NCBI GenBank assembly: GCA_022494885.1
Contig: JAGVSM010003514.1
Location: forward strand, 96,934 to 160,933
DNA length: 64,000 bases
DNA from: Micrasema longulum
Taxonomy: Eukaryota > Arthropoda > Insecta > Trichoptera > Brachycentridae
Direction: 5' to 3'
The first letter of the stretch is position 1. Every line of letters begins with the position of its first letter. Position numbers and translations under genes: made by a program. The notes under the pieces are model-generated. The model saw nothing but the letters and a program-made list of their open reading frames with translations. It had not been told where the DNA came from and made no database searches. Below, in pieces: positions 1 through 10,149 of this stretch.

Positions 1-540
1 ATATCATCAAAGCAGATCAGCCCTCAAAGACACTTGACCAAAATTGAGTTATCTTCGCCAAGGAGGGGCAGAGATCTCTTCTTCCCGTGACGTCACAATC
101 TGACAGCTCTCAAGTTATTCTGGAGAGCTTTCTGAATAATTTGGACTTGAATTTGTTGCCTAATTTAGTGGATTCGCGAATAAGATATAAGAACGGATTA
201 CACATTTATTTCAATAAAATATTTGCTAGTTACACGAGTATATTACAGTGCCATTGGCGGGAGACATTGTTGATGGCGGTAATTTTGTATTTGTAGATTA
301 TGTAAAAACGGTGTTAAAAAACTTTGTCGGATGTCTTTAACAAACGAATTTTAACAAAGTTATATCCGAACGCGGTTATTTAGAAAGAGCTGTCAGAAAT
401 TTGTTACACTCTCAGTACCGTTAAAGTACGACTTTTTTATCAACAAAAATCTTCAGTATAGTTTTATAAATACTGAATGAGCGAACTCTACGATAACGTT
501 TTGACTAATCGTAATTTTAAATAGTAAATATTAGTATTTA
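1..540. other. Unassigned AT-rich sequence with a short inverted repeat
   Basis: No gene is recognised. A perfect CRE-like octamer TGACGTCA lies at 88-95. A 10-base inverted repeat, TGACAGCTCT at 101-110 and its complement at 386-395, brackets about 295 bp and could be the ends of a small DNA element. No target duplication is obvious. The open frame at 87-296 has no family resemblance and is probably chance. Confidence 0.3.
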
Positions 541-760
541 ACCACACACCGACTTTTTATGTCTATCGGTTTCCAGATGTACCCGTCTTCTCATCAGGAT
601 ACTCACCACACCAACATGCAAATACCAAAACACACTTTTACCTTAATCGTCACCGTAGTATACATAGTTTTTATGAAAAAATACGTAAATTACATGCACA
701 GTTAAAGGGGATGCAAACACCACCATGCCCGAACATGCATTCATATTTTGTTTTTAACTA
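541..760 (-). mobile_element. Hammerhead-bearing repeat (HHR-b family), decayed copy
   Basis: The minus strand carries CTGATGA (597-591), a partly pairing helix with a GGGTAC-type loop, and GAAAC (573-569). This is the hammerhead ribozyme core arrangement. The flank (ACCAACATGCA at about 611) matches the inverted pair at 54.35-54.74 kb. Stem II is imperfect here, so the ribozyme is probably dead. The family may derive from Penelope-like elements; that link is inference. Confidence 0.5.
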
Positions 761-966
761 CATCTGTAGCTGGCAGTAGCGAGCGGTGAGTTTTTAGATT
801 GGTAAGCTGCAAAAGTTCTGATAAAATGACTATAGCGGTAGTATGGCACATAAAAAAGGTCTTTATATTTGACAAATAAACTTTAATACATGGTTTCAGT
901 CAAAATATTTTCCAATTTGACACAAACATTTAATTAACAAAAAAATGGTTTAAAAAAAACGTAATT

Positions 967-1060
967 GCAAAAAAAATGGAACCCGCGAGGACTCGAACCC
1001 CAACCTTGATCGTTAGAAAGCAACGACTTATCCGCACGGCTATTTCATGTACTAGTCCAG
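967..1060 (-). mobile_element. tRNA-like SINE head or tRNA pseudogene
   Basis: On the minus strand a B-box-like GGTTCGAGTCC lies near 994-984 and an A-box-like TAGCCGTGCGGATAAG lies upstream. The acceptor stem does not close convincingly, so this is not called a functional tRNA. A SINE body is not clearly visible downstream. Confidence 0.5.
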
Positions 1061-2275
1061 CCGTCGGAAAAGTGATTTGTAAAATTGTTTAATCATTAGC
1101 GTACCGATAATTTTCGCTAAATTGTGACTATCATTACTTGTCTTGAAGAAAAACACTATTTCTTAGTAAATAATGATAAGTTCTAAATTATTTCAAAATT
1201 TTCCTCACCGAGAACGATAGTTCACTAATCATTGCCTATTTAGAATCATTCTTTCATCGATTTTTATATCACTTTAATATTTACAAAACTGTGTAAGTTT
1301 TACATTTTACTATTCTTAATGTATAATTTACTCTTGACACTATTCAAATTAAATTTACTAGTAACGTTTTTATCATAACTAAAACACTATTTTTAAAGTT
1401 TAAATAGATGCTGAAAAAAAACCTATAATCAATTATAGGTTTTTTGTCTGTCATCGTCCGTTAAAAACATTTTTTTCGTTTAGTGAATCTTTGTTTTTGA
1501 AAACTTTCTAAAGTATTCACACTAATACTAAGGATTAAAATGTCAATTCATGATATTATTTATTTTACAACAAATTAACTTTCAAACCATCGAACAGGAG
1601 TTATGTATTATCCTAATCTAATTTCTATGTTATATACTTATAAAGGAGTGTTAAAGAAATAAACTTCATTTACGAAAGCTGCAAGATTTTACTGTAATCG
1701 AAAGTGAAATTTTTTGAAAAAGGTAAGTCTGAAATTTGGAGTTTGGAGACGTAATGAAATTTATGTGTTTTTGACGTGACGCCAACTGCGAGCCGTAATG
1801 AAATTCAATTCTTTGGTCGCGCAAGCTCCTGTAATCCGGTAGTAATAATTTTGGCCGATAGAGGCGCAACTTGCTCGCTGTATGATGTAAATGTATTTAA
1901 TTATGATGTAAATTTAGTAACCCAAGAAATGGAATGTATAACTATTATTTCTATTTTTGTGCTATGTTTTTTCCTAATAATAATGTACTATAAAACATTT
2001 ATTCGATGAAAAAAAATGTGGTAAGCTGCAAATAATCGGTTACTGGGAGAACTCGCCCCTTGTAGATGGACAGATCTGCATGCCCGAAACCTATTAAGGT
2101 GTTCCATATACCGTAAGTTATTAAGCAACGTTTGTTTAAATGCGTGTTCGATTAAAAAAATTAAACATTTTTTTTGTTCTGTAATCTATTTGAACATTTT
2201 AAAGAAAAAACCGGGATTAAATATGTATGATGTCCATTTTATAATCGCTTTGATAAGTAAATCTTTTTCAGGAAA
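1061..2275. other. AT-rich stretch with one perfect snapback hairpin
   Basis: No gene or named repeat is recognised. A hairpin at 1414-1447 pairs ACCTATAA with TTATAGGT around a 4-base loop, extended by an A tract on one side and a T tract on the other. The small overlapping frames near 1.7-2.0 kb show no family features. Confidence 0.4.
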
Positions 2276-2279
2276 ATAA

Positions 2280-2830
2280 TCCACCCTTAGGAGACTAAAC
2301 CAATCCTTACGTAATCTTCAGAGGGCACTATCGTTTCCTGTATTACAAAGATCCTGCACCTTGCGATTGTAAAAACAATACGCGACCGTCAAAGTTTCAT
2401 TTTATTGTTTGCGAGACAATCCCGCATGTAAGATAATGCGTCCGGTGGAAACTTAGTCAAAGAGATCTCGGGTTTACTTAACAGGGATGGGGGTGCAATG
2501 AAGACGTTGCAGGGGGGGATTTCTTAGGGGCCGAGGCGGTCCTGGAGGGGAATGGGCTAATTTCGGCGTTAGTAATATGATCACGTGACGGGACGCCAGG
2601 TGGTCACGTGTGACACCTGCCGAGTTGCTCTGGAACTTTGTCTAGTGTGATGTACCAAGTAGCGGAGGACCGCGGCTTCTGAGCAGCCGATGGCGTGGTG
2701 GGGTGGCTTGTACCGGGACCGTCACCCCTCGGGAGGAAGGAAGGGGTGAATCGCTCCGAGGCATATTAAGACAATGACTAGGGCGAATTAAAGATGACAG
2801 TTAAGACGGAGGGCGACATTAACTTAACTG
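2280..2830. promoter_or_regulatory. GC-rich island with a four-E-box cluster
   Basis: This repeat-poor patch has clearly higher GC than its surroundings. Four E-boxes fall within 38 bp: CACGTG at 2582-2587, CAGGTG at 2597-2602, CACGTG at 2605-2610 and CACCTG at 2614-2619. The last three form a near-palindrome centred on the second CACGTG. No long open frame supports coding. A regulatory role for bHLH proteins is inferred from motif density only. Confidence 0.35.
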
Positions 2831-3720
2831 AATTTTATTTTACCTATACAACAGATTTTGAATGTGTAATCGAATGTTAGAATTTATGAATTTAAAAAAA
2901 AAGAAGAAACTCCACTTTCAAGGTCCGGTCGGGCCCAATTTGTTCCTTTTGTAAATACTCATCAGTGTTAGATTACCGGTAAAAGTAAAAAGATTTTTTT
3001 TTTTTTAAATTACAACATTTGTTTCACAAATGGGAAATCACTAAATATAAAGAAAATCTTGAGAGCGGATTTCTATGATTCTAATGGTGCATAAAAAAAA
3101 ATCATTAACATTTTTTTTAGTTTCAAAACAAGTACATATAATAAGGCTCGCCGTAGGAAAAACATCGCTTTGACGTCCCACCTAATGCCCGCCGAGTGTA
3201 CTTCTGACAAAGATTGCGCAAAGGTGTGGCGCGGTAATGTAATACGGGCCGTTTGTCCCATTGCGCGTAAAACATCTTATTTTTATGTAATTCGAAATGA
3301 ACGTAATTTAAATTTTGTGGAAAATTTATCCGGCGTCGCGCGTCGTTCGGAATTTTTTTATTTTTTTATTTGCACCACAACACGGCAGGAGGCCTTATGA
3401 TACCCCTTTTATCGTATTGTTTTTTCTTTTGTTAAAATAATATTATTAAAAAAAAAAAAAAAAACTATCTTTGAGCTAACTCAGTTGCGTGGTTGTCAAA
3501 CGCGCATTATGAATAAGTACAAAGCAAGTAATTTATTAAAATCAGATTAAATCCTAATACCAGCGGAATTCTATTAAGTATACGCTTCAAAAATTTAATT
3601 TAACATTACGTTAAATTAATAAATAAAAGTAAAAAAATAAATAAATTGAGATGATTTGGTACATCTCTTTCATACAATATTTTATTATATAAATAGCAAC
3701 GCGTGTAATTATAAGTTAGT
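2831..3720. other. AT-rich stretch with a moderately GC-rich centre
   Basis: No gene is recognised. The part at 3150-3385 is richer in CpG and contains TTGCGCAA followed by a T-box-like AGGTGTG near 3214-3229. It may be a small regulatory patch. The overlapping open frames on both strands there do not resemble known families. Confidence 0.25.
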
Positions 3721-3721
3721 T

Positions 3722-3770
3722 AAATTCCTGACGATGAGGTAGTAACCTCGAAACCGGTCGAAGTGTAATT
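3722..3770 (+). ncRNA. Hammerhead ribozyme motif (HHR-a), type I layout
   Basis: The core CTGACGA is at 3728-3734. A one-base spacer follows, then stem II (GAGGT 3736-3740 with ACCTC 3745-3749, loop AGTA), then GAAA at 3750-3753, a minimal stem III, and GTC ending at 3759, the predicted cleavage site. TTC before the core pairs with GAA after the cut to start stem I. All core bases are intact. Such minimal-stem-III hammerheads are known in Penelope-like elements and other small retroelements. An (AATAAA)-like tail follows. Confidence 0.6.
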
Positions 3771-4279
3771 TTAAAAAAAAATTAAGTGGTTTATACAAAT
3801 TTATAAACAAATAAATGAAAAATGGTTCAAATAAAAAAATTCATCAATCAGATACAAAAAATTCAATTTAAATAATCTCGTTCCAAAAACTAAATCCTTA
3901 GCGAACGTTTCTCTCTTAACCCTGATAAACATTTTTTATTTTTTAATGGGAGCATGTTATAAATTAAAGGTCACAGTTTTAAAGGTTATAAATAAATGAT
4001 TTTGAAATAATATTTCTGAATAATTAACGTAATTTCCGGAAGAATATATAATGGCGTTATTCCCAAAAGTTCACCTTAAGGTTTGGTCTTCTTTGACCCC
4101 TAGCCACAGAAACTTGCAGCGTCAGACCACAGGACTCAACATTTGGGTCCAGGGACTGATTCTTGAAAATATCGTAAGATGCCAGAGGTTGCCAATCTAA
4201 AGTAGTCATAAAAATTAAAAGACAAGCCTTACATAAGGATATTAAAACCATAAACTATCATTCTTAAGCCGGTCTAAAT
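3771..4279. other. AT-rich stretch, nothing recognised
   Basis: The sequence directly after the ribozyme motif is probably the remainder of its host repeat. No coding frame or tRNA-like head is seen before the SINE at 4280. Confidence 0.3.
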
Positions 4280-4530
4280 CAGCCTCGTGGTGTAGTTGTT
4301 AGGGCGTTTTCCTACCATGCAAGAGGTCTCGGGTTTGATTCCCGACATGGTTGACATGAAATATGTTTTTTAACAAGGTGTTTTTACACTAGAATATTTC
4401 ACAGTCCCTGGACTGGTACGTGAAGCATAAGACTAACCATCTTACCGTCATGTAACAAAAATGATCAATATACTCTGCGATTGGTGTACCAATGCAGTAC
4501 TCTATGCATCATTAGGTGTGGATAGGCGGT
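4280..4530 (+). mobile_element. tRNA-derived SINE, group A
   Basis: The tRNA-like head has an A-box region (TGGTGTAGTTGTTAGG from about 4288) and a B-box (GGTTTGATTCC, about 4332). The body contains a TCACAGTCCCTGGACT block and ends in a TATGCATCATTAGG block. The same body is shared with copies at 11741, 33588 and 49005. These elements are transcribed by RNA polymerase III and need a partner LINE. The head is degenerate in the acceptor stem, so this is not a tRNA gene. Confidence 0.8.
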
Positions 4531-5950
4531 GTTTGGGAAGTTTGATAAATAGTTAGTTGAACATTGGTTTTCCGTCACTCTTTTGCAAATACCTCCCCAA
4601 TACTATACAAAAAAGTCAACTACACGTCAGATTGATTTTGCTTAACTAAAATATAAAAAAATCGTCGTTTCGCTGTCCCGTTTTCCGCACCCCAAAACTA
4701 AACTAATGTTGCTGTTTTTCTAAGAAAGTGTATCAAAATAAAATTTTCGGTGTCAGTACACTTTCCGTGTTTCAAAATTATTTTACATATTTGTACACCG
4801 TAAGTCCGAAGAACACATTAAATTTGTTTTTGGATTATCCTATCTCCAAAAAAAACAATTGATCAAAATAATAAAACAAAAGAAACACGCAAATGGTAAA
4901 TGTCTGTATTTTGTAAAAAAAAATCACTGCTCTTATGCTATAATCCAGAGACAAAATACGTGAATACGTTTGCATGAAGAAAAGTCATACCGCCTATCCT
5001 CTAAACGACATTTTGAATATGTTAAAATTTTTGCAGACGAATTATGGATTTTTTTATATTTTTTTGACAGAGATGAAGCTGTTGAAAATACAAAACTACA
5101 GGCATTTATAGATCGTATGATCTGTCATCTGCCGGGATATGTGATTACTTTACATAATTTGTAACATACGCCTCTAAACTATTTCGATTTCTATATATAT
5201 TATGTGTTTCGTTAGAATATTACATTCGCATGCGTGTTGTTGATTCACTTTATAAAAATTAAGTCTGGAGATATTTCTCGCTATATTTAGCGACGTCTTT
5301 TTTTGGGTAGGAATGGTTTAGATCAACATATTTTCATAGAAATTCTAATGGAAATAGTTTTTCTTAAAAAAAGTTTTCCTAAAGTTATATGTAATTATTG
5401 AGTTCAAATTTATAGTTCATTCTTGACTACTATTACGCCATTTTCTCATAAGTGAACGAAGGGGATGGAATGCCACATGTGTCTACCCCGACTTACATTC
5501 TTCCAACTTGTTATACATACATGCCCTTCGATTGCGTCTGCTTGTGACACCCGACATTGATTTATTTGATCTTACAACGACTTTTATAGTTAATCTCGTT
5601 CAATGTTACCATTCATCCTCAAATCAAAGAATTTCTAACAATTTTTTTTTTGCCATGGTTTGATGAAATTGTCGTTCATAATAATAAATTTGAATTTTAA
5701 TTTGAACATTGATATATTTTCAATGTTTTTGTATTTATAATATTGTATGTTCGTGGCTAACAATATGTTTTTATCAATTACTCATCTATAACGTAAAGTT
5801 TTAATTTTAATTTGCATTACAGCTTGGTTTTTTATTCTTACTTTCCTTTTTTATACAACTTCTGCATAATTTATGTTGTTTTTTTGAAAAATTAATAGTA
5901 TTATAATTGCATGTTAATACTAAGATATATTAATTTAATGGATGTTTATT
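4531..5950. other. AT-rich stretch, nothing recognised
   Basis: No gene, tRNA-like head or strong inverted repeat was found. The 64-codon open frame at 4970-5164 has no family features. Confidence 0.35.
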
Positions 5951-5952
5951 AG

Positions 5953-6165
5953 TTGATAAGACGGCCAACTGTGAAACTGGCGTCGCGGGTTCGATTCCGC
6001 CGGTTGCAAGAAAAAAATCTAAGAAAGATTTTTTTCTCAATTGGTGTGGGTGTTGTGTATTTTTTATTACCTCCTTTTATATCCCCTCTATCCCACCTGC
6101 TGACAAGCCTCAAAATAGAGACTTAGCGGGTTATTCCTTTAAATAAATAAAATAATAAAAATGTC
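5953..6165 (+). mobile_element. tRNA-derived SINE, group D
   Basis: The 5' end is truncated inside the tRNA-like head. The B-box GGTTCGATTCC is within the GC-rich arm at about 5989-5999. An A/T hairpin follows at about 6010-6038, and the body ends with a GAGACTTAGCGGGTTATTCC block and an AATAAA tail. The reverse complement of this body recurs at 8152, 40870 and 50797. Confidence 0.75.
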
Positions 6166-6180
6166 ATGTACCTACGCAAA

Positions 6181-6345
6181 GCGGCGACCTTCGTGGAGTA
6201 TTGGCTAAAATGTTTTACCCACGCACGGAAGGTTTCAGGCTCTTTTTCTGGTGAGAATATAAAAATTAAATGAGTTTTTTTTTTCATACCTAGGTGTTCT
6301 ATGCTGTAACTTACCACAGTAATTGGGTCTCTTGGCCTGTATTCG
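6181..6345 (+). mobile_element. tRNA-derived SINE, group E, diverged copy
   Basis: The head and body align by eye with the well-kept copy at 15580: a GGTGAGAA block, then CTAGGTGTTCT, and a final AATTGGGTCTCTTGGCCTGT. The A-box and B-box are mutated. It lies almost directly after the group D SINE, so the two form a composite insertion. Confidence 0.7.
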
Positions 6346-6552
6346 AGCAAAAACAAACCTAAAAGGTTGTGTGCAACTGATAAAAAAAAACACATTGTTT
6401 TTTATTTAACCTTTCTAACAAAGTAAATTGTTTTACTTAAATAACAAATTAAAAAGTTGGAATTTAATTGACTTATTTAAAGAATCACTTTGCGCCCTTA
6501 AGGTATGGTATTTTGTATTATATATTATTTATACCCTATAAAAAACTAAATC
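6346..6552. other. AT-rich spacer
   Basis: Nothing is recognised between the SINE pair and the inverted-repeat element. Confidence 0.3.
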
Positions 6553-6715
6553 TAGTAATGTATCTAAAATAATACAAGTTTATTGAATATTAGTTCTACT
6601 TTATTTTTTATAAAATATACAAAGGGTTAATTATAATCCAATAAACTTGTTTTATTTTGGATACATTACCAAATTAAATATGGAATTCTATCAATCGTCT
6701 GCATACACAAATAAA
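6553..6715. repeat. Inverted-repeat element (P family), centre deleted
   Basis: The left part (from GTAATGTATC) and the right part (GATACATTAC at about 6659) are reverse complements flanking a short centre. The outer right flank (TATGGAATTCTATCAATCG) also occurs, reversed, at 54995-55030 next to the full palindrome at 55027-55266. This copy has lost the central hairpin present there. Confidence 0.6.
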
Positions 6716-7195
6716 CTAAATCTATTAGTTTTGTTTGGTTTTTTATAGATGTAAAGCGTTTTCAAGCATATTATTAATTTGTTTGTAATTTTATTTTCTA
6801 CCCACTTACAACTGTGTATTAGCATAGAAACCCTTTTTTATTATATAAACGTTTAAAAAAAAACTTTTGTTTTCAAGTTATTTATAAAATAAGTTATCCA
6901 TAATAATAATAGAATATTTAAAAAAAAAAGCCTTTGATGTTTGTATGTGAGTAAAAAATGCTTTACAAAGATTACAATGGGATTAGGAGAACGTTTTTAA
7001 TGATTTGTATTGTACCTTCAGCTATTCAAATATGCAATCCAGTAAGAAAAAAAACTGGAACTTGTTTATCTACTGCTATTTATTATAACGTTAAATCAAA
7101 AAGGATTAAATAATAATAAAATGGTTACATTTGAACACATTCATAGATACGAGTAATTCAGTGAATTTTGTTTTCTTGTGGATATAATCATTTTT
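6716..7195. other. AT-rich stretch, nothing recognised
   Basis: No gene or repeat family is seen. A-rich and T-rich runs dominate. Confidence 0.35.
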
Positions 7196-7199
7196 AAAA

Positions 7200-7480
7200 T
7201 ACACATTCATTGATAATGCTACTGTTTTACCCCCTCGGTACCTTCTAGAGAAATCTTAGTGGTAAAGCTAAGACAGTGTAAAGGGGAAGTCGTGGGTGGC
7301 GGTAAGGGCGAAGTCAAAGTAGGTGTTAGGGGAGGGGGTACTTTTGTTTTGGCTCTCAGAACACGTCGTGGACATCGGGAACACATCTAGGGGGAATTAA
7401 TAATAAGCCGAGATGGTGGATGTGGTTTACTTTAAGATTTCAATGGAGTTTGTTTCAAATCGGCAGCCATTTATTAAGAT
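7200..7480. promoter_or_regulatory. Purine-rich, GC-richer island
   Basis: This repeat-poor patch has long G-rich purine runs (about 7275-7345) inside AT-rich DNA. There is no open frame worth reporting. It is a candidate conserved noncoding element by composition only. Confidence 0.2.
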
Positions 7481-7754
7481 TTTACCAAGGGGAAAAATGG
7501 ACAATTATTACGATTTTCTGGTATGAATTTAAAAAATCCATAACCCTAAAAATAAAAATATTTTCATAATTAAAAAAGACTTTAAATGTTTTCACACACT
7601 TTGAAGTCAATTTCACGGATTTATTTCCTCTAGATTTCTTAATTCATGATTTTTACCTGAAACCAGCTATCGAGTTGAAAACAGAAGCTTAAACGGAAAC
7701 ATATGACTTGAATTTAGTATATTTTTAATGTTTTTCTTAAATATTGTAGTTTAA

Positions 7755-8050
7755 CAAGAGGTTTATCGGTTTTTATCCAAATTTGAAAATAAGCACGAAA
7801 ATATTAAAAAAAGGTGTAGGTAGGTCATTTGAAAGAAAATTTTCTGCTCTACAAGATATTGTGTATTATTTTATTTGATTACAAGCCTAAAAAATGGATG
7901 TCAATTATACTAAAATGGGCGATTTCGACACTTCGTTCTGTCAGCGTTCAATCGAGGGGATAAAACTGCCAAAGCTTCTCGCGATATTTGCGTAGTGAAC
8001 GGTGAATGTGCTATGATTTTAAAAAAAATATTGATTAATATAGTCACATA
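7755..8050 (+). mobile_element. Family C repeat copy
   Basis: The order of blocks matches the copies at 22520, 25990 and 45298. These are a TTTTATCCAAATTTG block, an ATTTTCTGCTCTACAAGA block, a GTTCAATCGAGG block, and CTGCCAAAGC followed by CGCGATATTT. No coding capacity is visible, so it is probably a non-autonomous DNA element. The class is not known. Confidence 0.65.
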
Positions 8051-8151
8051 ATTGACAAATGTTTTTTTTACCATACAATCTCCTTTTATATATTTTTTCA
8101 ATGTTAAAGCTGTTACTAATAACTGTTACTGCTGTCTGATTTTTTTTTATT

Positions 8152-8342
8152 TTAAGGTATAACTCGCTAAGCCTCTATTTAGCAGCAGATAGAAAAGGGA
8201 TGATATGGAAGGAGGTAATGAAATATACACCACAATACCCAGACTAATTGAGAAAAATATTTCTTGAACTTTTTTCTTGCAACTGGCGGGAATCGAACCC
8301 GCGACGCCTGTTTCACAGTTGGCCGTCTAACCACGGCGCGTC
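8152..8342 (-). mobile_element. tRNA-derived SINE, group D
   Basis: Read on the minus strand, the head shows an A-box-like GTGGTTAGACGG region and a perfect B-box GGTTCGATTCC (about 8298-8288). The characteristic body follows, ending in GAGGCTTAGCGAGTTAT. It is the best-kept group D copy in the window, but the acceptor stem does not pair well enough for a tRNA. Confidence 0.8.
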
Positions 8343-8399
8343 ATTATTTACTAATTTGTTGTGTTTTTTTATTCTCTTCATTTGTGAAAAAAACGGCCA

Positions 8400-8665
8400 C
8401 AAAAGATGCCTTATACCAACGTTCTAAAACTAAAATGATAACTCTTTTTATTTCATTTATAATAAGAACAATAGGTATTTAGTTTTATTCTATTATTATT
8501 TATAATTTCTACCAGTGACCGGGTTTCGTCGTGACCGACATCGTCAGACTAGTTAATTTATTAAAATTATAAATAAAAGTGCAATTAAACTTTACACGTA
8601 TTTTTATTATTTTAATTTAAATGCAGTTTCACCAAGAAATGTCACTAGAAATACTCAACCTTAAC
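8400..8665 (-). mobile_element. HHR-a repeat carrying an intact hammerhead
   Basis: The sequence flanking the ribozyme at 8511-8553 is shared with 15040-15240: a TTTAGTTTNATTC block on one side and an AATGCAGTT...CCAAGAAA block on the other. This defines an interspersed repeat of at least 200 bp. No protein is visible, so it is either a non-autonomous element or the terminal part of a larger retroelement such as a Penelope-like element. Confidence 0.5.
8511..8553 (-). ncRNA. Hammerhead ribozyme motif, complete type I
   Basis: On the minus strand, ACTAGT (8553-8548) precedes the core CTGACGA (8547-8541). After a one-base spacer, stem II pairs GTCG (8539-8536) with CGAC (8531-8528) around loop GTCA. 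GAAA follows at 8527-8524, then a minimal stem III, and GTC ending at 8517, the predicted cut. ACTGGT (8516-8511) pairs with ACTAGT over six positions with one T-G wobble. All conserved core residues are present, so self-cleavage is plausible. Confidence 0.7.
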
Positions 8666-8899
8666 TCAACCTTTTCTTTTATTGGTTGGTAGGAAAAAAA
8701 TTCTTTTTGGCAATAAGTGTGCCAGTGTTCAAATATTTATGCTCAAAAAAGTTAAATGAATATAAAGAAGTAACATAATGTTATGGACTTATAACCAAAT
8801 TAATCCAAAAATAATTATTTAATATATCAATAATTATTTTGAGTCCATTCAAACATGTTCATATCAAGAAATAATTCACGCTTCTTAGGAACATGAAAT

Positions 8900-9245
8900 T
8901 GAATAAGCATTAATCACACTGTCACCGCTCACACACGTCCGCACGTTCATTTGTAAAATGTATTCTACGGCACACCCCCGCCAGATCTTGGCAGCCAGTT
9001 TCAGGAAGTCAGGAAGTGGCGAGGGGTGTTCCAGTCTCGCGGGGAGGGAGTCCCAATATGTCTCAGGAGCGGAGACCGCCCGGAATTACAGATGAGATGG
9101 TCCAGGCTAATGTGCATTTGAATGGTGTTGATAGATTCTGTCCCGGCTATCAGTTTCGGTATGAGTTGCCGCAGTACGTGCTGAGGCGCGAGGCACGAGG
9201 GAGTACGCTTCACAGTTATGGAAACTTGAACTGAGATGTCTACGT
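8900..9245 (+). CDS. Possible exon or unannotated small protein in a GC-rich patch
   Basis: An open frame of 72 codons (9016-9234) occupies a GC-rich, repeat-poor patch. From the ATG at 9058 the product would start MSQERRPPGITDEM and end in YGNLN before a TGA. Codon third positions are mixed GC/AT, unlike the AT-biased chance frames around it. AATTACAG at about 9083-9090 could serve as a splice acceptor. No family is recognised, and the minus strand is also open. Coding status is uncertain; a regulatory island is the alternative. Confidence 0.25.
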
Positions 9246-9589
9246 AAGAATTTAATAGTGGATTGTGTAACTTAAAGTCTGTTCATTATTTCTAGAATTC
9301 CCAAATAAACAAACCAGCCGCGTGATATCCGATGGAGAATAGCCTATTTCACACATTTCATCTTAATCTAAACGGCACGGTTAGATTAAAGAGGATTGAC
9401 ATTCATTAAATTCGTTTGTACCCATTTTAATTTAATAATATTTATTTATTCGTTTTTTTGTTATTTTTAAAACTCCATAGTTAATGATTTTAATGAAAAT
9501 ATCAGTAAAAACTCCTCGTTCAATTAATTTAAAAAATGAATAGAATAATATATTAACGTTCTTATAACTTACCAAAATATTTCAATTTT
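9246..9589. other. AT-rich stretch, nothing recognised
   Basis: No gene or repeat family is seen. A short inverted pair around TCTAATC / GATTAGA near 9365-9392 is noted. Confidence 0.3.
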
Positions 9590-9722
9590 GGTGACCATTC
9601 TCACTAGTCTTAAATAACTCACTTTTCGAAAATAGAAATAATGTTGAGGTTGAGTGGGGTTCGAACCTCATACCTCTAATCCGTGAATCCGCAATACTAG
9701 CCACGGCAACACAACCCGATTA
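9590..9722 (-). mobile_element. tRNA-derived SINE, group B
   Basis: On the minus strand the head begins with AATCGGGTTGTG. It has an A-box-like CGTGGCTAGTATTG and a B-box GGTTCGAACCCC (about 9669-9658). The adjoining AACTCACTTTTCGA block is shared with the copies at 37425, 44052 and 63508. Confidence 0.7.
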
Positions 9723-9837
9723 AAGTTATATAGTAAAACTTAGCAAAAGAGATTATAATGATAATTTTATCAACACCAATATTTCAATGTAGCAAGTTCT
9801 CTTAGGCAAAAGTCCTCCAAAAGGACTGGAGATAAGT

Positions 9838-9885
9838 CAGTCTCGTGGTGTACTGGTTATTGCGTTTGCCAGGCATGGAAAAATA
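9838..9885 (+). mobile_element. SINE group A, 5' head fragment
   Basis: Only the A-box half of the head (CAGTCTCGTGGTGTACTGG) and a few following bases remain. The B-box and body are absent, so it is a truncated or interrupted insertion. Confidence 0.5.
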
Positions 9886-10145
9886 ATAATTGTCAAACAG
9901 TATTGACCCACTGAATCGTATTTTATTACGCAGTATAGATTTTTACCGTGGTGTGAAATGGGCCAATTATGCGATATCACGCAGTGGGCTCGCGGTTTGA
10001 ACGCGCACAGCGCCAGCGGTCAAGTCACCGTGAATGTACGTCAAGTTCATCAACCCATATCAAATGATATATTATTATAGTTGGATAATTTATAAAAAGC
10101 GCCATTTTTGTGAAAATAACCTCAAGGGCGCTATACAATAAATAA
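9886..10145. other. Small GC-richer patch with hairpins
   Basis: CCCACTG near 9909 and CAGTGGG near 9991 are reverse complements. AGCGCC (about 10100) and GGCGCT (about 10128) pair around a 24-base loop. There is no coding frame. It may be parts of inverted-repeat elements. Confidence 0.25.
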
Positions 10146-10149
10146 ATAT

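Noticed and set aside
1414..1447. Rho-independent terminator-like hairpin with a T tract
   Set aside because: The DNA is eukaryotic and no gene precedes it; it is listed only as a snapback.
8275..8345. Functional tRNA gene on the minus strand
   Set aside because: The tRNA-like head is attached to the group D SINE body, and the cloverleaf acceptor stem is not formed.
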